A stretch of DNA of 64,000 nucleotides from Odobenus rosmarus divergens (lineage: Eukaryota; Chordata; Mammalia; Carnivora; Odobenidae): assembly GCF_000321225.1 (NCBI RefSeq), contig NW_004450459.1, positions 3,564,806-3,628,805 on the forward strand, given 5' to 3'. Under the pieces are notes generated by a model. That model saw nothing but the letters and a program-made list of their open reading frames with translations, had not been told where the DNA came from and searched no databases. A program made the position numbers and the translations under genes. Positions within the stretch are counted from its first letter, which is position 1, and each line of letters begins with the position of its first letter. Positions 1 to 11,959 of the stretch are shown piece by piece.

Positions 1-523
1 ATTTGTTTCTCGTATAAAATGTCAGAGAGCCACCAAGTTCTACACCATTCACAGGAGATCATTTAAGTAATTTTGACAGTAAAAAAAAATAGAGCATGAT
101 GCTACCTCCCTTCCTACTCCCCTTACATTTTAACTGTGGCCTCTTTGGAGTGTGAGGCATTGTCTGCAACAGAGTCTTTACATTTATTTGTCTTTTTATG
201 ACTCCATAGAAATCAAAAGTTGGTACCCTTTCCACTTGTATTCTTAGTTCATTCACAACACAATTTAATGTGGAAATTCAGCATTTTTATTTATGATGTG
301 AGATTAAGACTTGGGTGTATGTCGAAGCTTTATTGTAGAAGCTACCATAGGGAGCAAGAGTGAAGAAGCAGGTAGAGTGAACAGAAAAGGAGAAAAAGCC
401 AATATGAAGGGATTATCACTCAAGTCACTGCTGTGAGCAACAGTCTCACTTCCAATGGGGCTTCCTCAGAAGCCTATATAACATGCCTCTCAAGGTTGTC
501 CACCTGAAGGCAGGAGTCTAGAG
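1..523. other. Unassigned intergenic sequence
   Basis: AT-rich intergenic DNA with no open frame, RNA gene or repeat that I recognise. Short open frames here have no family resemblance. Confidence 0.5.
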
Positions 524-735
524 CAGGGGTAGGCCTACTATGGCCTGTGGGCCGAATCTGACCAGTGGCTTTTTTATAAATGAAGTTTTATTGGAACACA
601 GCCCATGCTAATTTGTTTATTTATTGCTTAAGGCTGTGTTGGGGCAAAAAAGATAGAGCTTCCTAGCTGCCACAGAGACTATGGCCCACAAAACCTAATA
701 TAATTACCACCTGGCCCTTTTCAGAACAAATTTAC
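524..735 (+). mobile_element. hAT-type non-autonomous DNA transposon (MER-class) remnant
   Basis: The block opens with a GCAGGGGT-type terminus followed by 'ctatggcctgtgggccgaat', runs through 'gttttattggaacacagccc', and closes with 'ctggcccttttcagaacaaa'. This order matches a common mammalian MER-class hAT MITE of about 220 bp. It is non-coding and ancient. I do not name the subfamily. Confidence 0.7.
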
Positions 736-1412
736 CAGTTTCTTCTAGAACATTTATCCTCAAGCTCCCATCCACCATTGTTGGAGGATTTCTTGAGGAG
801 CTTTCTAACTTCCCTGCTTCCTGGTATTGAGTGTAAGAGGACCAAGTCTTGGTAGAGTGGAGTGGCCCCTGGCTGAATGTGGAAGCATGCTGCATGGGAT
901 CTAGGCTGCTTACTGTCAGTGAAAGGGGAGTCCAGACTGGCACGGAACTGCCCCTTGTAGATTCAGTTGAAATTAAGAGTGGGCCAAGAGAATGTAAATC
1001 ATGCCTCGGTGGCATCTACTAGTCTTGATTTGGGCGTATGTTAAGTTTGTGCCCTGGTAAGTGAAAATCTATTTACAGATGAAAACACTTAACTAATGAG
1101 GTTCCTAAATGAGACCTGGGGAAAACTGACTTACTGATTGAGGCAATTATTACAAACTAATTGACTAGTGACAACTAATTTTAGCAATTGTTGAGTTTCC
1201 CTAACCTCTCCCATAAATTACTTTTATTCTCTTGCAAGTCTTTGACACCCAAACAGTCTTTATTTTCTTTTGAAATTATTGTTTATAGATTTATACTTAA
1301 ATAAAAATTGCTAAATGCTTAATGGAAAAAAAGTTATAAGAACCTATAAGGAAATGAAAGTTCAATCTTATTTCTTATTCCACTGCCAGAAATTTGAAAA
1401 GATGGTGTGGTT
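736..1412. other. Unassigned intergenic sequence
   Basis: No recognisable gene or repeat. A 103-codon minus-strand open frame (704-1015) overlaps the preceding transposon and resembles no protein family known to me. Confidence 0.5.
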
Positions 1413-1523
1413 GGGGCACCTGGCTAGTTCAGTCATAAGAGCATGCAACTCTTGATCTCAGGGTCTTGAGTTTGAGCCCCATGTTAGGTGTAGAGATTAC
1501 TAAAAATAAATAAACTTTAAAAA
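1413..1523 (+). mobile_element. CAN-SINE (older subtype), sense
   Basis: The tRNA-derived head 'ggggcacctggctagttcag' is followed by a B-box-like 'gagtttgagccccatg' and an A-rich (TAAAAATAAA) tail. The body is the short, older carnivore SINE type without the CT-rich section. The head carries substitutions, consistent with age. Confidence 0.85.
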
Positions 1524-1799
1524 TTTTGTGGTCTGGTATGTAATCTTCCAGGTTTAAAAATGTTTTCTATTTGAATATATATCCACTTACATATGTTTAA
1601 AATTATACAAACTTTTAACTGACTCACTTTTTCCGAATGTAATATATATCAGACCTTCTTCTATATCAGTATAATAAATATTTCTCATTATTTTTAATAA
1701 CTGTATAGTATTGCATTCCATATACATACTTTAACTGATTCCTCTGATAATTGTTAAATTATTTCTATTTTTTTACTGTTTAAGATGATACTAAAAAAA
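1524..1799. other. Unassigned AT-rich sequence
   Basis: Very AT-rich DNA. It may be decayed LINE sequence; the phrase around 1620-1740 resembles antisense L1 text, but too weakly to call. Confidence 0.35.
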
Positions 1800-2155
1800 A
1801 CAAAATAAGAAACGAAGGAGTGGTGCTCTACATATACACTGACCACATCCCAGCTTATAAATACCAGTCTCTAGGACTGGACTGGAACCAGAACTCCCCA
1901 GGAAAATGGCTGATTCCAGTGCTCGGATGAGGACAGTGAGCCTAGGTCATCTTATTGTACCAGAAAGTGGGAAAGTGTTCTGAAAATGATCAGATTATGT
2001 CTAAAGGATGCAGAAATTTGCTTGATGGGGTTCCATTTGCCAAGTCTGGTCCAAATTTGAGTCCCAAAATAATGAGGATTATATCTTAATTAAGATAAAA
2101 TTGTTAATATTGTATGTTAATAAAGATTATTTCACTGACTAAAATTAGAAGTCAC

Positions 2156-2349
2156 GGGGCACCTGGGTGGCTCAATTGTTAAGCGTCTGCCTTTGGCTCA
2201 GGTCATGATCCCAGGGTCCTGGGATGGAGCCCCGCATCAGGCTCCCTGCTCTGTGGGAGGCCTGCTTCTCCCTCTCCCACTCCCCCTGCTTGTGTACCCT
2301 CTCTCGCTGTGTCTCTCTCTGTCAAATAAATAAAATCTTAAAATAAAAT
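2156..2349 (+). mobile_element. CAN-SINE, sense, with perfect target-site duplication
   Basis: Complete element: head 'ggggcacctgggtggctcaa', B box region 'ggatggagccccgcatcagg', CT-rich body ending 'gtctctctctgtcaaataaa' and an A-rich tail. It is flanked by a perfect 15 bp TSD, 'aaaattagaagtcac', at 2141-2155 and 2350-2364. The identical TSD and near-consensus body suggest a relatively recent insertion. Confidence 0.96.
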
Positions 2350-3001
2350 AAAATTAGAAGTCACTAGTCCATACTGATATAAAGAAAATCTAAATATATA
2401 CAGGAAAAGAGAAAGCACTTCCTTACAGTAGAAAGCAAACAATATAGAAGGAATGATGGAATTAGAAATTCACCCTTTGACAACCATCATGTTAACAACA
2501 TGAGATCCTAAAATTAGTGGGTGAAAGTTTGAGGAGTAACTGAATCTTTTTGGTCTCAAAGTATGTACCCACAAAGACCTATTAATTACAAAGAGAAATA
2601 TGGTAATATTACCCTAGAAAAACCTGGCGAACACCTTAACCATGTTTTCAAAGTTAACATTACCAGTAAGAAGACAAAACTGTAGCATGTGCCCCCTGGT
2701 CTGATAAACAAAGGGAAGAACTAAAAAGTACATGACATGAACCCAGTCATGAAAATACATGAGACTGATCCAAAGTAAGAAAAAGTCTGCAAATTACCTG
2801 GCCTGTACTCTTTTAAAAATGTCAATGCCATGACCTACAAAGAAAGACACAGAAACAGTTCCAGATTAAATGAAACTAAAGAGACATGACAATGAATACA
2901 AGCCATGGATTTTCTTGCCATAAAGAACATTACTGGGACAACTGAAGAAATCTGAATAAGTTCTCTAGCTAAGATAATAGTGTTGTATCACTATTGAATT
3001 C

Positions 3002-3092
3002 TTTTTTTTTTATGTTATGTTAGTCACCATACAGTACATCATTAGTTTTTGATGTAGCGTTCCATGATTCATTGTTTGCATGTAATACCCAG
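3002..3092 (-). mobile_element. Severely 5'-truncated L1 fragment, antisense
   Basis: A poly-T run followed by 'atgttatgttagtcaccata' and 'ttccatgattcattgtttgc' matches the 3' end of carnivore L1 in reverse orientation. Only about 90 bp is present. L1M text resumes on both sides, so this inserted into the older element. Confidence 0.72.
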
Positions 3093-3380
3093 TTCTGAAC
3101 TTTGATAAATGTACTGAGATTATATGGAAATGTTCTGGAGTTTTAGGAAATATACAATGAAGTATTTAAGAGTGAAGGAGTACTCTGTACAACTCATTCT
3201 CAAGCACTGCAGAAAAAAGTTGTGTAAGGGTGTGTGGAGACAGGAAAAAGAAGGAAAAGAAAACAAATGTAATAAAGTGTTAGTACTTGGGAATTCAGGG
3301 TAAAAGTTATATTCTTTGGTTATTCTTGTGATTTTTCTATAAATCTCAGATTATGCCAAGAGTAAATTTTGTAAACGGTA

Positions 3381-3926
3381 CTCAAGTGAACATCAGTGTT
3401 TATAAATATTTGTATCATTCTAAAGGAGTTAATGTAGAATAAATTCCAAGTGGAATTGATAAATCAAGGAATATACACATTCTGGATTTTCAGAGGAACT
3501 GAAAAAATTCTATCTTAGTTTTATGTGCCATTTGATAATACACAAATGATACAGAAGATAGTGCATTTCTGACACTTCGACATCAACGAGCACTGTCCCT
3601 CTTTTGAATCCGAGTCTGATAAGCAAGAAATGAGATCTCTTCACTATTGGGGTTTGCAGTCCTTTGATGTGCAGAGAGATTGACTATTTCTTCATAGATT
3701 CAGTGATCATTTGAATTTCATTATGTTTAAAGTGCCTGTTCATACGCTTTGCCATTTCAGGTGTCAATTTTTTCCTTAATCATTTGTAAAATTTATTACG
3801 TTAGGAAGAATAACGAATTTAGTATTGACTGTGAATGTGGATTCTTTCAACCTTTTAATTGTGCTTTTTAATTTTAGGTAATCAAATCAGTCTTCTCCAT
3901 AGGGATCAGGATTTCATATCATGTTT
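3381..3926. other. Unassigned intergenic sequence
   Basis: AT-rich DNA with no identifiable gene or repeat. Confidence 0.45.
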
Positions 3927-3940
3927 AGAAACTGAGTCTA

Positions 3941-4156
3941 GGGGCACCTGGGTGGCTCAGTTGGTTAAGTGACTGCCTTCCGCTCAGGTCATGATCCTGG
4001 AGTCCCAGGATCAAGTTCCCCAATCAGGCTCCCTGCTCAGCAGGGAGTCTGCTTCTCTCTCTGACCCTCCATTTGACCCTCCTCCCTCTGACCCCGAATG
4101 CTCTCTCTCATTCTCCCTCAAATACATAAAATCTTTAAAAAAAGAAAAAAGAAAAA
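3941..4156 (+). mobile_element. CAN-SINE, sense
   Basis: Head 'ggggcacctgggtggctcag', middle 'ggctccctgctcagcaggga' and a tail of A-rich GAAAAAA repeats. TSDs 'agaaactgagtcta' (3927-3940) and 'agaaactgaatcta' (4157-4170) differ by one base. Confidence 0.95.
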
Positions 4157-4170
4157 AGAAACTGAATCTA

Positions 4171-5017
4171 TATAAAACTTTTTTAAAAAGTTTAACACTT
4201 TTTTACAGTTTTATCTTGACAGAAGGGAAGTTAATAACAATCTGTAAACCAAATGCTCCACATGTTCTCCATTGAAAACGATTGTTACGGAATAGTTCCA
4301 TTTTCCTAGCTTGCTCAAGAGTTATGATGGATTTGGATCCCAAGGACAGATTTGGTAGATTTCCCCCATCTTCCCCCAGCCCAGTCCCGCTCCAGCAGAT
4401 GACAGTATGTGTAGGGAAAGGGCTGTCATCCTTCCCAAATAAGCTATCTTTTCCCAGAAATAATATCTTAGTGTAAATATCCGCCTGGAGAGAATCTAGT
4501 TGTTTTCTGCTTAGATGGGGCTGGCAGGCGGTGTCAGTCCCTTTGATCCCTTGAAAGCACATGGGCCTGTGGGCTGCCATCCTCTTGAAGGATCCTGTCA
4601 TTCCCTGTCAATCCATATTAGACAAGGATAGTGTTTTGTAACAATTTATCTCCTTCAAGGTGATTTAGTTATTTTCTGCCAGGATTATGCTAGAGGATGT
4701 CATTACTTTTGTCCTGTCTGTCTCGTTATTTCTATTGCCTGAAAATGTTGTCGTTTACTTTCACTGATAATCTCTCTCTCTGAGAAAAGATTGTATTAAT
4801 ATTTTTCTGCTGGCTAAAAGCTTCATTTTTTACATCGAAGAACACAGAAATAAGATTGCTGTGCCTGTTCTTTGAAGATGCTATCACAAATAAACAATAA
4901 ACAACTCTAAGGAAAAGGGAGCTTTAAAAGTAGCAACATGTTATGCATAGAATATTTTTAAAAGAAAAGAGCACCTATCTAAGCATTCAATTACATGTAA
5001 ATTGACCTCTTTGAATC
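4171..5017. other. Unassigned intergenic sequence
   Basis: Contains a 132-codon minus-strand open frame (4203-4601) and a shorter plus-strand one. Neither resembles a known family, and there is no CpG island or splice context. I treat them as chance open frames. Confidence 0.45.
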
Positions 5018-5245
5018 ATAGTGTGTTGGTTAAGAGGAAAGATTTGGATTTCACCATTGTTAGCTAAGTAACACTGAACATGTGTCATAGGCTGTTATAA
5101 CTTACTCTTCTTATCTGTAAAGTAGAAATAATTACTGTACTGTGTCCTAGTGTTGTTGCAAAGATTCACTTAGAGAAATCCATGGGAAGTATTTTAATAG
5201 CACTTAGTATATATTAAGAACTCAAGGAACATTAGCTGTCTTCAT
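5018..5245 (+). mobile_element. MIR SINE, sense
   Basis: The order 'gtgttggttaagaggaaaga', 'cttcttatctgtaaagtaga', 'gttgttgcaaagattcactt' and 'cacttagtatatattaagaa' matches the mammalian-wide MIR consensus (tRNA-like head, core, L2-like tail). It is strongly diverged. Confidence 0.7.
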
Positions 5246-6224
5246 CATCAACATCAACATTATAAATAATCCTTAAACATTGCAGTAATAACTATCCAAA
5301 ATAATTAGATTCTGAAATAACATATCTAATACTTAATAGTATTATCTGTAATACACAAATGCCCTTTAACTGGACATTGACAGATATGGACTGAACCAAA
5401 AGTTTCTCATTAACTCATGAACGACTACAACAACAACAAAAATCTGTACAGCAGAGGAATACTTCCAAAAATATGGCAACAGTTAAGTCAGGCCTCTACG
5501 AAGAATATTTTTCATTTTTGGATAACAGTATTTTATCATAATTGCCTCTCTAAGTGAAGAGGTTTGTAATGGACTTGCTGTAAATAAATTAAGGCTACTT
5601 CCTCATGAAGTCTTCTGCCATTGTTTGGACCATCCTGGAAAAGGTGGCTCCATGACAGTTCTTTCATTCAGACCTCGGACAGCTCCTGGCACACTCCAAA
5701 TCCCCACTCTAATATTCCTCCTCCTGGCACCCCCCACCATTTAATTTAGAAGGATTTTATGTTTACTCCTATTCTACTAGTCTTCCTTTATATATACGCT
5801 ATACATGCTCTGTGTTATTTCACATTTTGGAACAAAAAACAAGGTGCCAGGCAATAATCATTATATGATGTCTTAAAGGAGTTATGTATCCCAATAAAAC
5901 AAACATGGCATAAATTATAAGAAACAGAAAATAAGTGTAAAATGAACACTTAAGAATTATGAAACTTAAAACTGGCTTCTGTGTCTAATCTCATCAGTAG
6001 TTTGAATTTCTGGCTCTATTAACATATTGGGGAGAATCACAAACATAGCGTAGCTTTATTTAACATGATGAAGTAACTCATTATATCCTTGGATACAATG
6101 GACACTGTCTGCATAAAGATAGATCGATTCATTGGCAATTGAATTGCCTTGCCCAATATGTGCTAATTAATGGAATAATAAAGGGAAGGCTGTAAGGGAA
6201 AACAACAATTAAAATGTTGTATGT
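5246..6224. other. Unassigned intergenic sequence
   Basis: No gene or confident repeat. Bases 5640-5830 have weak L2-like character only. Confidence 0.4.
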
Positions 6225-8704
6225 TCTTTTAAAATTTATTGATATACGATTAAAACATGTGAGATGCACAGATTTTAGGAGTTCTTCCAGTTTTAACAAA
6301 TACAGGCACTCATGTAATTCACACATTTCTCAAGATATGGGGCATTTCTCTCTTTAGGAAGTTCCTGTGCCCTTTTCCCAGTCAATCCCTCCCACCCAGA
6401 AAGCAACACTTTTCAGAATCCTATCACAAGAGATTAATTGTGCTTGGTCTAGAACTTCTTGTACGTGGAATCATGCAACATGTACTTTTTGGACTCTGGC
6501 TTCTTTTACTGCATGGTATTGTTAGAGATACATCCATACTGCAGAGTGTGACACTAATCCTTTTTTTTCTGAATAGTATTCCATTGTATGAATATACTAG
6601 TTTGTTTATCCATTCTTCTCTTGATGGATACCCACCTGGACAGTTTCCAGATTTTACTATTATGAATAGAGCTGCTATAAACATTCTTCTACTAGGCTTT
6701 ATGTTGATACATATTTTCATTTCTCTCAGATAAACAGCAGGAAGCACAATACTCTGTAAATATATAATTTTTAACTTTATGAGAAATTGCCACACTATTT
6801 CCCAAAGTGGTTTACCATTATTATTCCTACTAGTGTTATGAGAATTCTGAAAGTTCCATATCCTTGACAGCATTTGGTATTGTAAGTTTTTTTGTTGTTG
6901 TTTTCATTTGAACCCTTCTAATAAGGGGTATCTCTTTGTGGTTTTAATTTGCTTCCCTGTGCTTGATAATGCTGAGCAATAAGTTCTTTATCAGGTACAG
7001 ACGTTGCAAATATTTTCTCCCGAGTCTATGAATTGACTATTCATTACTTAGCGGTGTCTTTGGAAGAACAGAAGTGTTTGATTGTTATGAACTTCAATTA
7101 ACAATTTCTTTCTTTTATGATTAGTGCTTTCTGGGGTCATTGTTAAGAAATTTTCATTTTACCCAAGGTTGCAAAGCTATTTTACATCAAATGCTTCTTG
7201 AAGTTTTATTAATTTAGCCTTTATGTGTAAGTCTATAAGCCCTCTTGAATTAATTTTAGTGCATAATATGCAGTAGGTAGTGTAGGTGCATTCATTTTTT
7301 CCCACATAGATATCCGAATGTTCCTATAACGTTGGTTGAAAATGTTCCTTCAGCACAGAACCACTTTGGGACTTTTGTATCAAGTCATTGGACCATATAT
7401 ACATAAATCTCTTTGGGGGCCCTTTATTCTGTGCCATTGATCAATTTGTCTACATTTTGACCAATCTCATAGTATATTACTATATTTTATATAGTAATTT
7501 GCTTATTATATCTTTATGTAAGTTTTAAAGTCAAGTAATGTAAACCTTCCAACTTTTAAGATTATTTTGGCCATTTTAGGTTCTTTAAATCTTTCACATG
7601 GTTTTTAGAACCAGCTTGACAATTTCTCAAAAAGTCTTACAGTCATTTCTATTAAGAATTCATTGAATGTACAGATCAATTTGGCAAGAATTTACATCTT
7701 AAAAATATTGAACCTTCCTGTCCAAGAATATGGTATATCTTTATTTATTTAGGTCTGCTTTAGTTTCTCTCAGCAGTGTTTTGTAGTTTTCAGTGTAGAG
7801 GTTCCATACATTTTTTGTTAAATTTATTCCTAAGTATTTTATGACTTTGGATGCTACTACAAATGCTGATCGCTTTTTAAACCCCTTTTCAATTGTTCAT
7901 TGCTATTATAGAGAAAAATAATTGAGTTCTGTATACTAATTTTGGATTCTCAACATGTTAAATTCACTTACTTTTAGTTGGTATTTAGTTGGAGATTTTT
8001 GTAGATTTTTTTGTATACAATAATATCATCTGAAAATAGTTTTATGTTCTCCTTCCTTCAAATCTTGTCTTTTTTCTTTCCCATGGCATTAGCTAGAATG
8101 TCTAAACAGTACAATGTTGAACAGAAGTGGGAAAAGTTTTAATATTGCAACACTGGGCAGTAGGCTTTTCAGAAATGCATTATATGAGGTGGGTGAAGTT
8201 TCTAGCTATCTCTAGTTTTTGTGTGAATTTTTATTACGAATAGGTGCTAAATTTTGCCAAATACTATTTATGCATTTCTTGCAGTGATTGTGAGTTTTTT
8301 CCTAGTTTAAACTATTAATTTGAATTACATCAATTTTTTAATGTTAAAAGAATCTCACATTTATGTCTAAGCCCCACATGGTCATGATTTATTATGGTTT
8401 TAATATATATTACTTAATTTGATGTGCTAATATTTTGTTACGGTTTTCTACATCTATGGTATGAGCACTATTAGTTCATTTTTTTTTCTTGTGGTATTAT
8501 TATCTGGTTTTGGTAATAGCATTATGCTGACTTTATGAAATAAATTGGGAATTGTGTTTTTTCTATTTTCTGAAAGAATTTGTGTACATTTAATATTATT
8601 TATTTTAATTAAGTGTTTGATGGAACTCACGAGTGAAGCCATCTGGGCTAGGAGTTTTCTTTGTGGAAAGGTTTTTTTATGAAAAGTTCAATCTCTTTAG
8701 CAGC
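6225..8704 (-). mobile_element. Old L1M remnant, antisense (3' UTR into ORF2)
   Basis: A long block of antisense L1 text. It includes 'gaatagtattccattgtatg', 'atccattcttctcttgatgg', 'tgaatagagctgctataaac', 'tgcaaatattttctcccgag', 'tgttttgtagttttcagtgt', 'aaatttattcctaagtattt' and 'gtgaagccatctgggctagg'. These are successive segments of the L1 3' half read backwards. Many frameshifts and stops remain, and open frames of 149 and 97 codons here are relics. The copy is 5'-truncated within ORF2. Confidence 0.88.
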
Positions 8705-9230
8705 ATAGGGCATATTAGCTTTTTATTGCTGTGTTAACGAATTATCCCTAAAACTTAACAGCTTAAAAGAACAAACATTTATTATCTCACAGTTTCTGTG
8801 GGTCAGTAATCGGGGAGCAGCTTAACTGGCTGCTTCTGACTCACAATGTCTCATGAGATTTCAGTCAAGCTGTCAGCCTAGGCTGCCATCATCTAAAGAC
8901 TCAGCTGGAGGAGAATCCACCTCGAGTTCATTCATGAGGCTCTTGGCAGGCCTCGGTACTTGCTGGTCATTGACTACTAGTTCCTTCCCTGGTGGGCTTC
9001 TCCAAGGCTACCTAACTGCTGTCCTCACAAAATGGCAGCTGGTTTACCACAGAGTGAGTGATACAAGACAGAGATAGAGATAGATACAGATAGAGATAAG
9101 GTATATGTAGAGAGACCCATAATGTCTTTTATAATGGAATCTCAGAACTGAACATGCCATAATTTCTCTTGTATTCTATTGGTCACACAGGCCAATTCAG
9201 ATAAAACATTGGAGGGGACAGCACAAAGGT
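8705..9230 (-). mobile_element. MaLR/MLT1-type solo LTR, antisense
   Basis: Begins 'tattagctttttattgctgt' and continues 'ttattatctcacagtttctg', 'aaaatggcagctggtttacc' and 'tgtattctattggtcacaca'. This is the order of an MLT1-like LTR read in reverse. No internal retroviral sequence is attached, so it is a solo LTR. A GATA-type microsatellite (about 9066-9105) has grown inside it. Subfamily is uncertain. Confidence 0.65.
9066..9105. repeat. Imperfect GATA microsatellite
   Basis: Runs of (GATAGA)/(GATA) units interrupted by CAGAGATA, within the solo LTR. Confidence 0.8.
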
Positions 9231-9584
9231 ATGAATAGCAGTATTGTGAAATATACGAATTAATACAATCATGAGCAGTGGAAAAAAAATAAAGGTATAC
9301 TTTTCAGAAAAAAAGAAGTATTCATCCCAGTATCTGTACATGTATTGTGAGTTTTATGCTCCTTTCTGACACTAATATAGAGAGGCATTGACAAACTGGA
9401 CTAGTTGGGCAAGATAATAGACAACAAATATTGCAGTGTTTCTCAAATGCCAAATGAAGAATGGTACTTACAACTGGTTGAAAATCTTGAAAAGCAGCAT
9501 ATTCTTTGATCTGATAGTCCTACCTTTAAGGATTTATCCTTAGAAAATACCCTGGATGAGTACACAAGGAGTTGTATGTGGAGT
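9231..9584. other. Unassigned intergenic sequence
   Basis: AT-rich DNA, possibly old LINE text ('ctgatagtcctacctttaag'), not assignable. Confidence 0.4.
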
Positions 9585-9596
9585 CTTCACAGTGTT

Positions 9597-9711
9597 GGGG
9601 TTACCTGGCTGGCTTAGTCAGTAGAGTATGTGACTCTTGATCTCAGGGTCATGAGTTCAAGCCCCACGTTGCACATGGAGCCTACTGTAAATTTAAAAAA
9701 AAGAAAAAAGG
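9597..9711 (+). mobile_element. CAN-SINE (short older subtype), sense
   Basis: Head 'ggggttacctggctggctta', B-box-like 'catgagttcaagccccacgt', then 'ggagcctactgtaaatttaa' and an A-rich tail. Perfect 12 bp TSD 'cttcacagtgtt' at 9585-9596 and 9712-9723. Confidence 0.93.
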
Positions 9712-9950
9712 CTTCACAGTGTTATTTAGCAAGGAAAAATATGCAAAGAATTTATTTGTTCAAAAGTAAAGGAATGTTACATAAAATTGGTATTTTGTAG
9801 CCATCAAAATGATTTTCTAAAAATCTTCATTGACATGAAAATCTTTTTATCATTAGTTCTAAGTAAAATAGAAACAAGTCACAAAAATGGAATTTCCACA
9901 GAATGATTCCATTATAAGAAAAATTTATGTATAAAAAAGTCTCGATATTA

Positions 9951-10154
9951 TTTTTTTAAGATTTTATTTATTTATTAGAGAGAGAGAGAGTGCACACTCA
10001 AGAGAGAGCCGGAGCAGAGGGGAGGGGCAGAGGGAGAGGGAGAAGCAGACTCCCCGCTGAGCAGGGAGCCCAATGCAGGGCTCCATCCCAGGACCCTGAG
10101 ATCATGACCTGACTGGAAGGCAGATGCTTAATTGACTAAGCCACGCAGGTACCC
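9951..10154 (-). mobile_element. CAN-SINE, antisense
   Basis: Reads as poly-T, 'aagattttatttatttatta', a GA-rich body, 'gagcagggagcccaatgcag', 'gagatcatgacctgactgga' and the reversed head 'aagccacgcaggtaccc'. TSDs 'aaaagtctcgatatta' (9935-9950) and 'aaaagtctacatatta' (10155-10170). Confidence 0.95.
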
Positions 10155-10249
10155 AAAAGTCTACATATTATTACTGAAAATATTAACAGTTATACCAGAG
10201 TGGACATCTGTTGTTTTGGCTTACCCAGTATCAATTTCTCCTTCTCCTA

Positions 10250-10610
10250 ATAGCAAGACCTAGACTTTTCAATTATCCTTTGCTCATCCTCTGTTCAATG
10301 ACTGGGTGGAATTAACTCAAACCCCCAAGTTCAACAAAGGAGTTGGCATGTGACCTAGTCTCAAGCAATCACTGTATTCCCAGGCCACCACAGATATTAA
10401 TTCAGGGTTAGGGATTGAGAAAGTCAAACCCCAGACTTTTGTTTAAGTAAGTCTTGAGCTAGAGCGGCTCTGTTACTCCGTTGTTGAAGCCAAGAGATGG
10501 CAGGAGAACCTGGTGAGATCAGTTGACCGTGCATTTCCAGTCAAGCCCTAGTATCCTCATCTCACTCAGGCTCCACTACCCTATGTTATATCATCATGTT
10601 TCTCCCTACC
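10250..10610. repeat. Probable ancient interspersed repeat, family unassigned
   Basis: Phrases such as 'gttggcatgtgacctagtct', 'ttaattcagggttagggatt' and 'gaagccaagagatggcagga' have the structure of an old mammalian repeat (LTR-like). I cannot name the family. Confidence 0.35.
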
Positions 10611-11790
10611 ACAGACACCTCTACTTGCCTTTGCTGCACCTCATGGCTTTTGGACTGAATTAGGAAAAACGGAAGGAAGAAAAGTTGGAAGGGAAGGAGG
10701 GATGAATAGAGAGAGGGAGGAATAACGCTTGGTTTTCATTGACTTATGAAAAGATGGCTGGGTAAGAAATGAGGGAAATTTATTTGAGACAAATGAAAAT
10801 GAAAGGAGAACCAAGACCATTGTCTTCTTCATGGTTAAGGACTCACATATAGAAACAAAAAGAACTGTTTTGAATTCAATGGTAAAGTTAAAGGGAGGCA
10901 TATTTCCTTCAGTATAAGCAACGTAGTGTTCTAACAATGAAAGCTGTCTAAAGGTAAAATGGGATGTCTTGTAAAGCTATGAACCCCTTGTAACTGGGAG
11001 CACTGAAACAGAGACTGGATGCCAATCATCAGAGTTTTGTACAGGAGATTCATGCCTGCCTTCAAAGAAGGGTAGCTCCAAATGACAACTAAATTAGTTA
11101 ACCTGGGTGGGTAACTAACTTGGGAACCCTGGGCTTTCATTTCATCTTTTATTTCCTAATATGACAAATGAGTCTTTGCACAGGACGCTTTTTAACATAA
11201 CTCAAAAAATGTCTGAAAGAGGATATTTGGGGAAAGCAGTACTCGCAATTTTCTACTAGCAAAAATAATTAAGTCCTGATCTTCCTGTGACTCAGAACAA
11301 TCAGTAGTCAGTGCTTTAAATACAAAGAACCTAACGTGACACAGTGTTCCCTTTTGAAATATAAAGCTATTTTGAATTATACAGAGAAGAGAAATTTCCC
11401 TTGGATAAAACTGAAAACACCACATACCATATCAAAGAAAGAAAAACATTGTATTTTTATCAGTATGGGACTTTAGAGTGTTTTTTATGAGAACATGAGC
11501 ATGAGAAAGTGAAAGAAACAAAAAATATTGATAAATTTCTGAACTGTCAGGTTTTAGCTAATGGAGTAAAATTGCTCAGGTCCTTACGGAATAAATTTTA
11601 CACATGAGTGTTCATTCCTTTAAGCAATAAAAATTTTGTTTTGATAGAAGTCTTTTTACAAATGTATAGGTACATTTGCCACTTTCCTGCCTTAACAGAG
11701 AATACAAAAAAAAAAATTAATGTCTTAATGACCCACAGAGTTATCACTGTATATTCAACTTACATGGAGGCCCTCAGAGTCTTCTGAAGG
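10611..11790. other. Unassigned intergenic sequence
   Basis: No repeat or gene recognised. Three minus-strand open frames of 69-98 codons show no family features. Confidence 0.45.
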
Positions 11791-11796
11791 ATATTA

Positions 11797-11955
11797 TGTG
11801 TGTGTGTGTATATATATATATATATTTATGTATATATATATATTTGTGTATATATATATGTGTGTGTATATATATATATATTTGTGTATATATATATGTG
11901 TGTGTATATATATATATTTGTGTATATATATATGTGTGTGTATATATATATATAT
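11797..11955. repeat. Compound TG/TA repeat with higher-order ~38 bp unit
   Basis: Alternating (TG)n and (TA)n blocks are arranged in a longer period. The unit TTTGTG-(TA)5-TGTGTGTG-(TA)6-7 recurs about three times from 11843 to 11955, after a less regular lead-in. The 63-codon Tyr/Ile frame across it is a by-product. Confidence 0.9.
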
Positions 11956-11959
11956 TCCT

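Larger units (their letters stand above)
1800..3380 (+). mobile_element. Ancient L1M (L1ME-like) 3' UTR, sense, with two later insertions
   Basis: From about 2380 the text follows the old L1M 3' UTR: 'cattactgggacaactgaag', then 'gataatagtgttgtatcact', 'gataaatgtactgagattat', 'tatttaagagtgaaggagta', and near the end 'tgatttttctataaatctca'. The 1800-2155 part is probably the same element, less certainly. It is interrupted by a CAN-SINE (2156-2349) and by a 90 bp antisense L1 fragment (3002-3092). No coding capacity remains. Confidence 0.72.

Noticed and set aside
4203..4601. 132-codon minus-strand open frame
   Set aside because: No domain, no splice or promoter context and no family resemblance. 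A frame of this size is expected by chance in 64 kb.
6424..6873. 149-codon minus-strand open frame
   Set aside because: It lies in antisense L1M 3' sequence.
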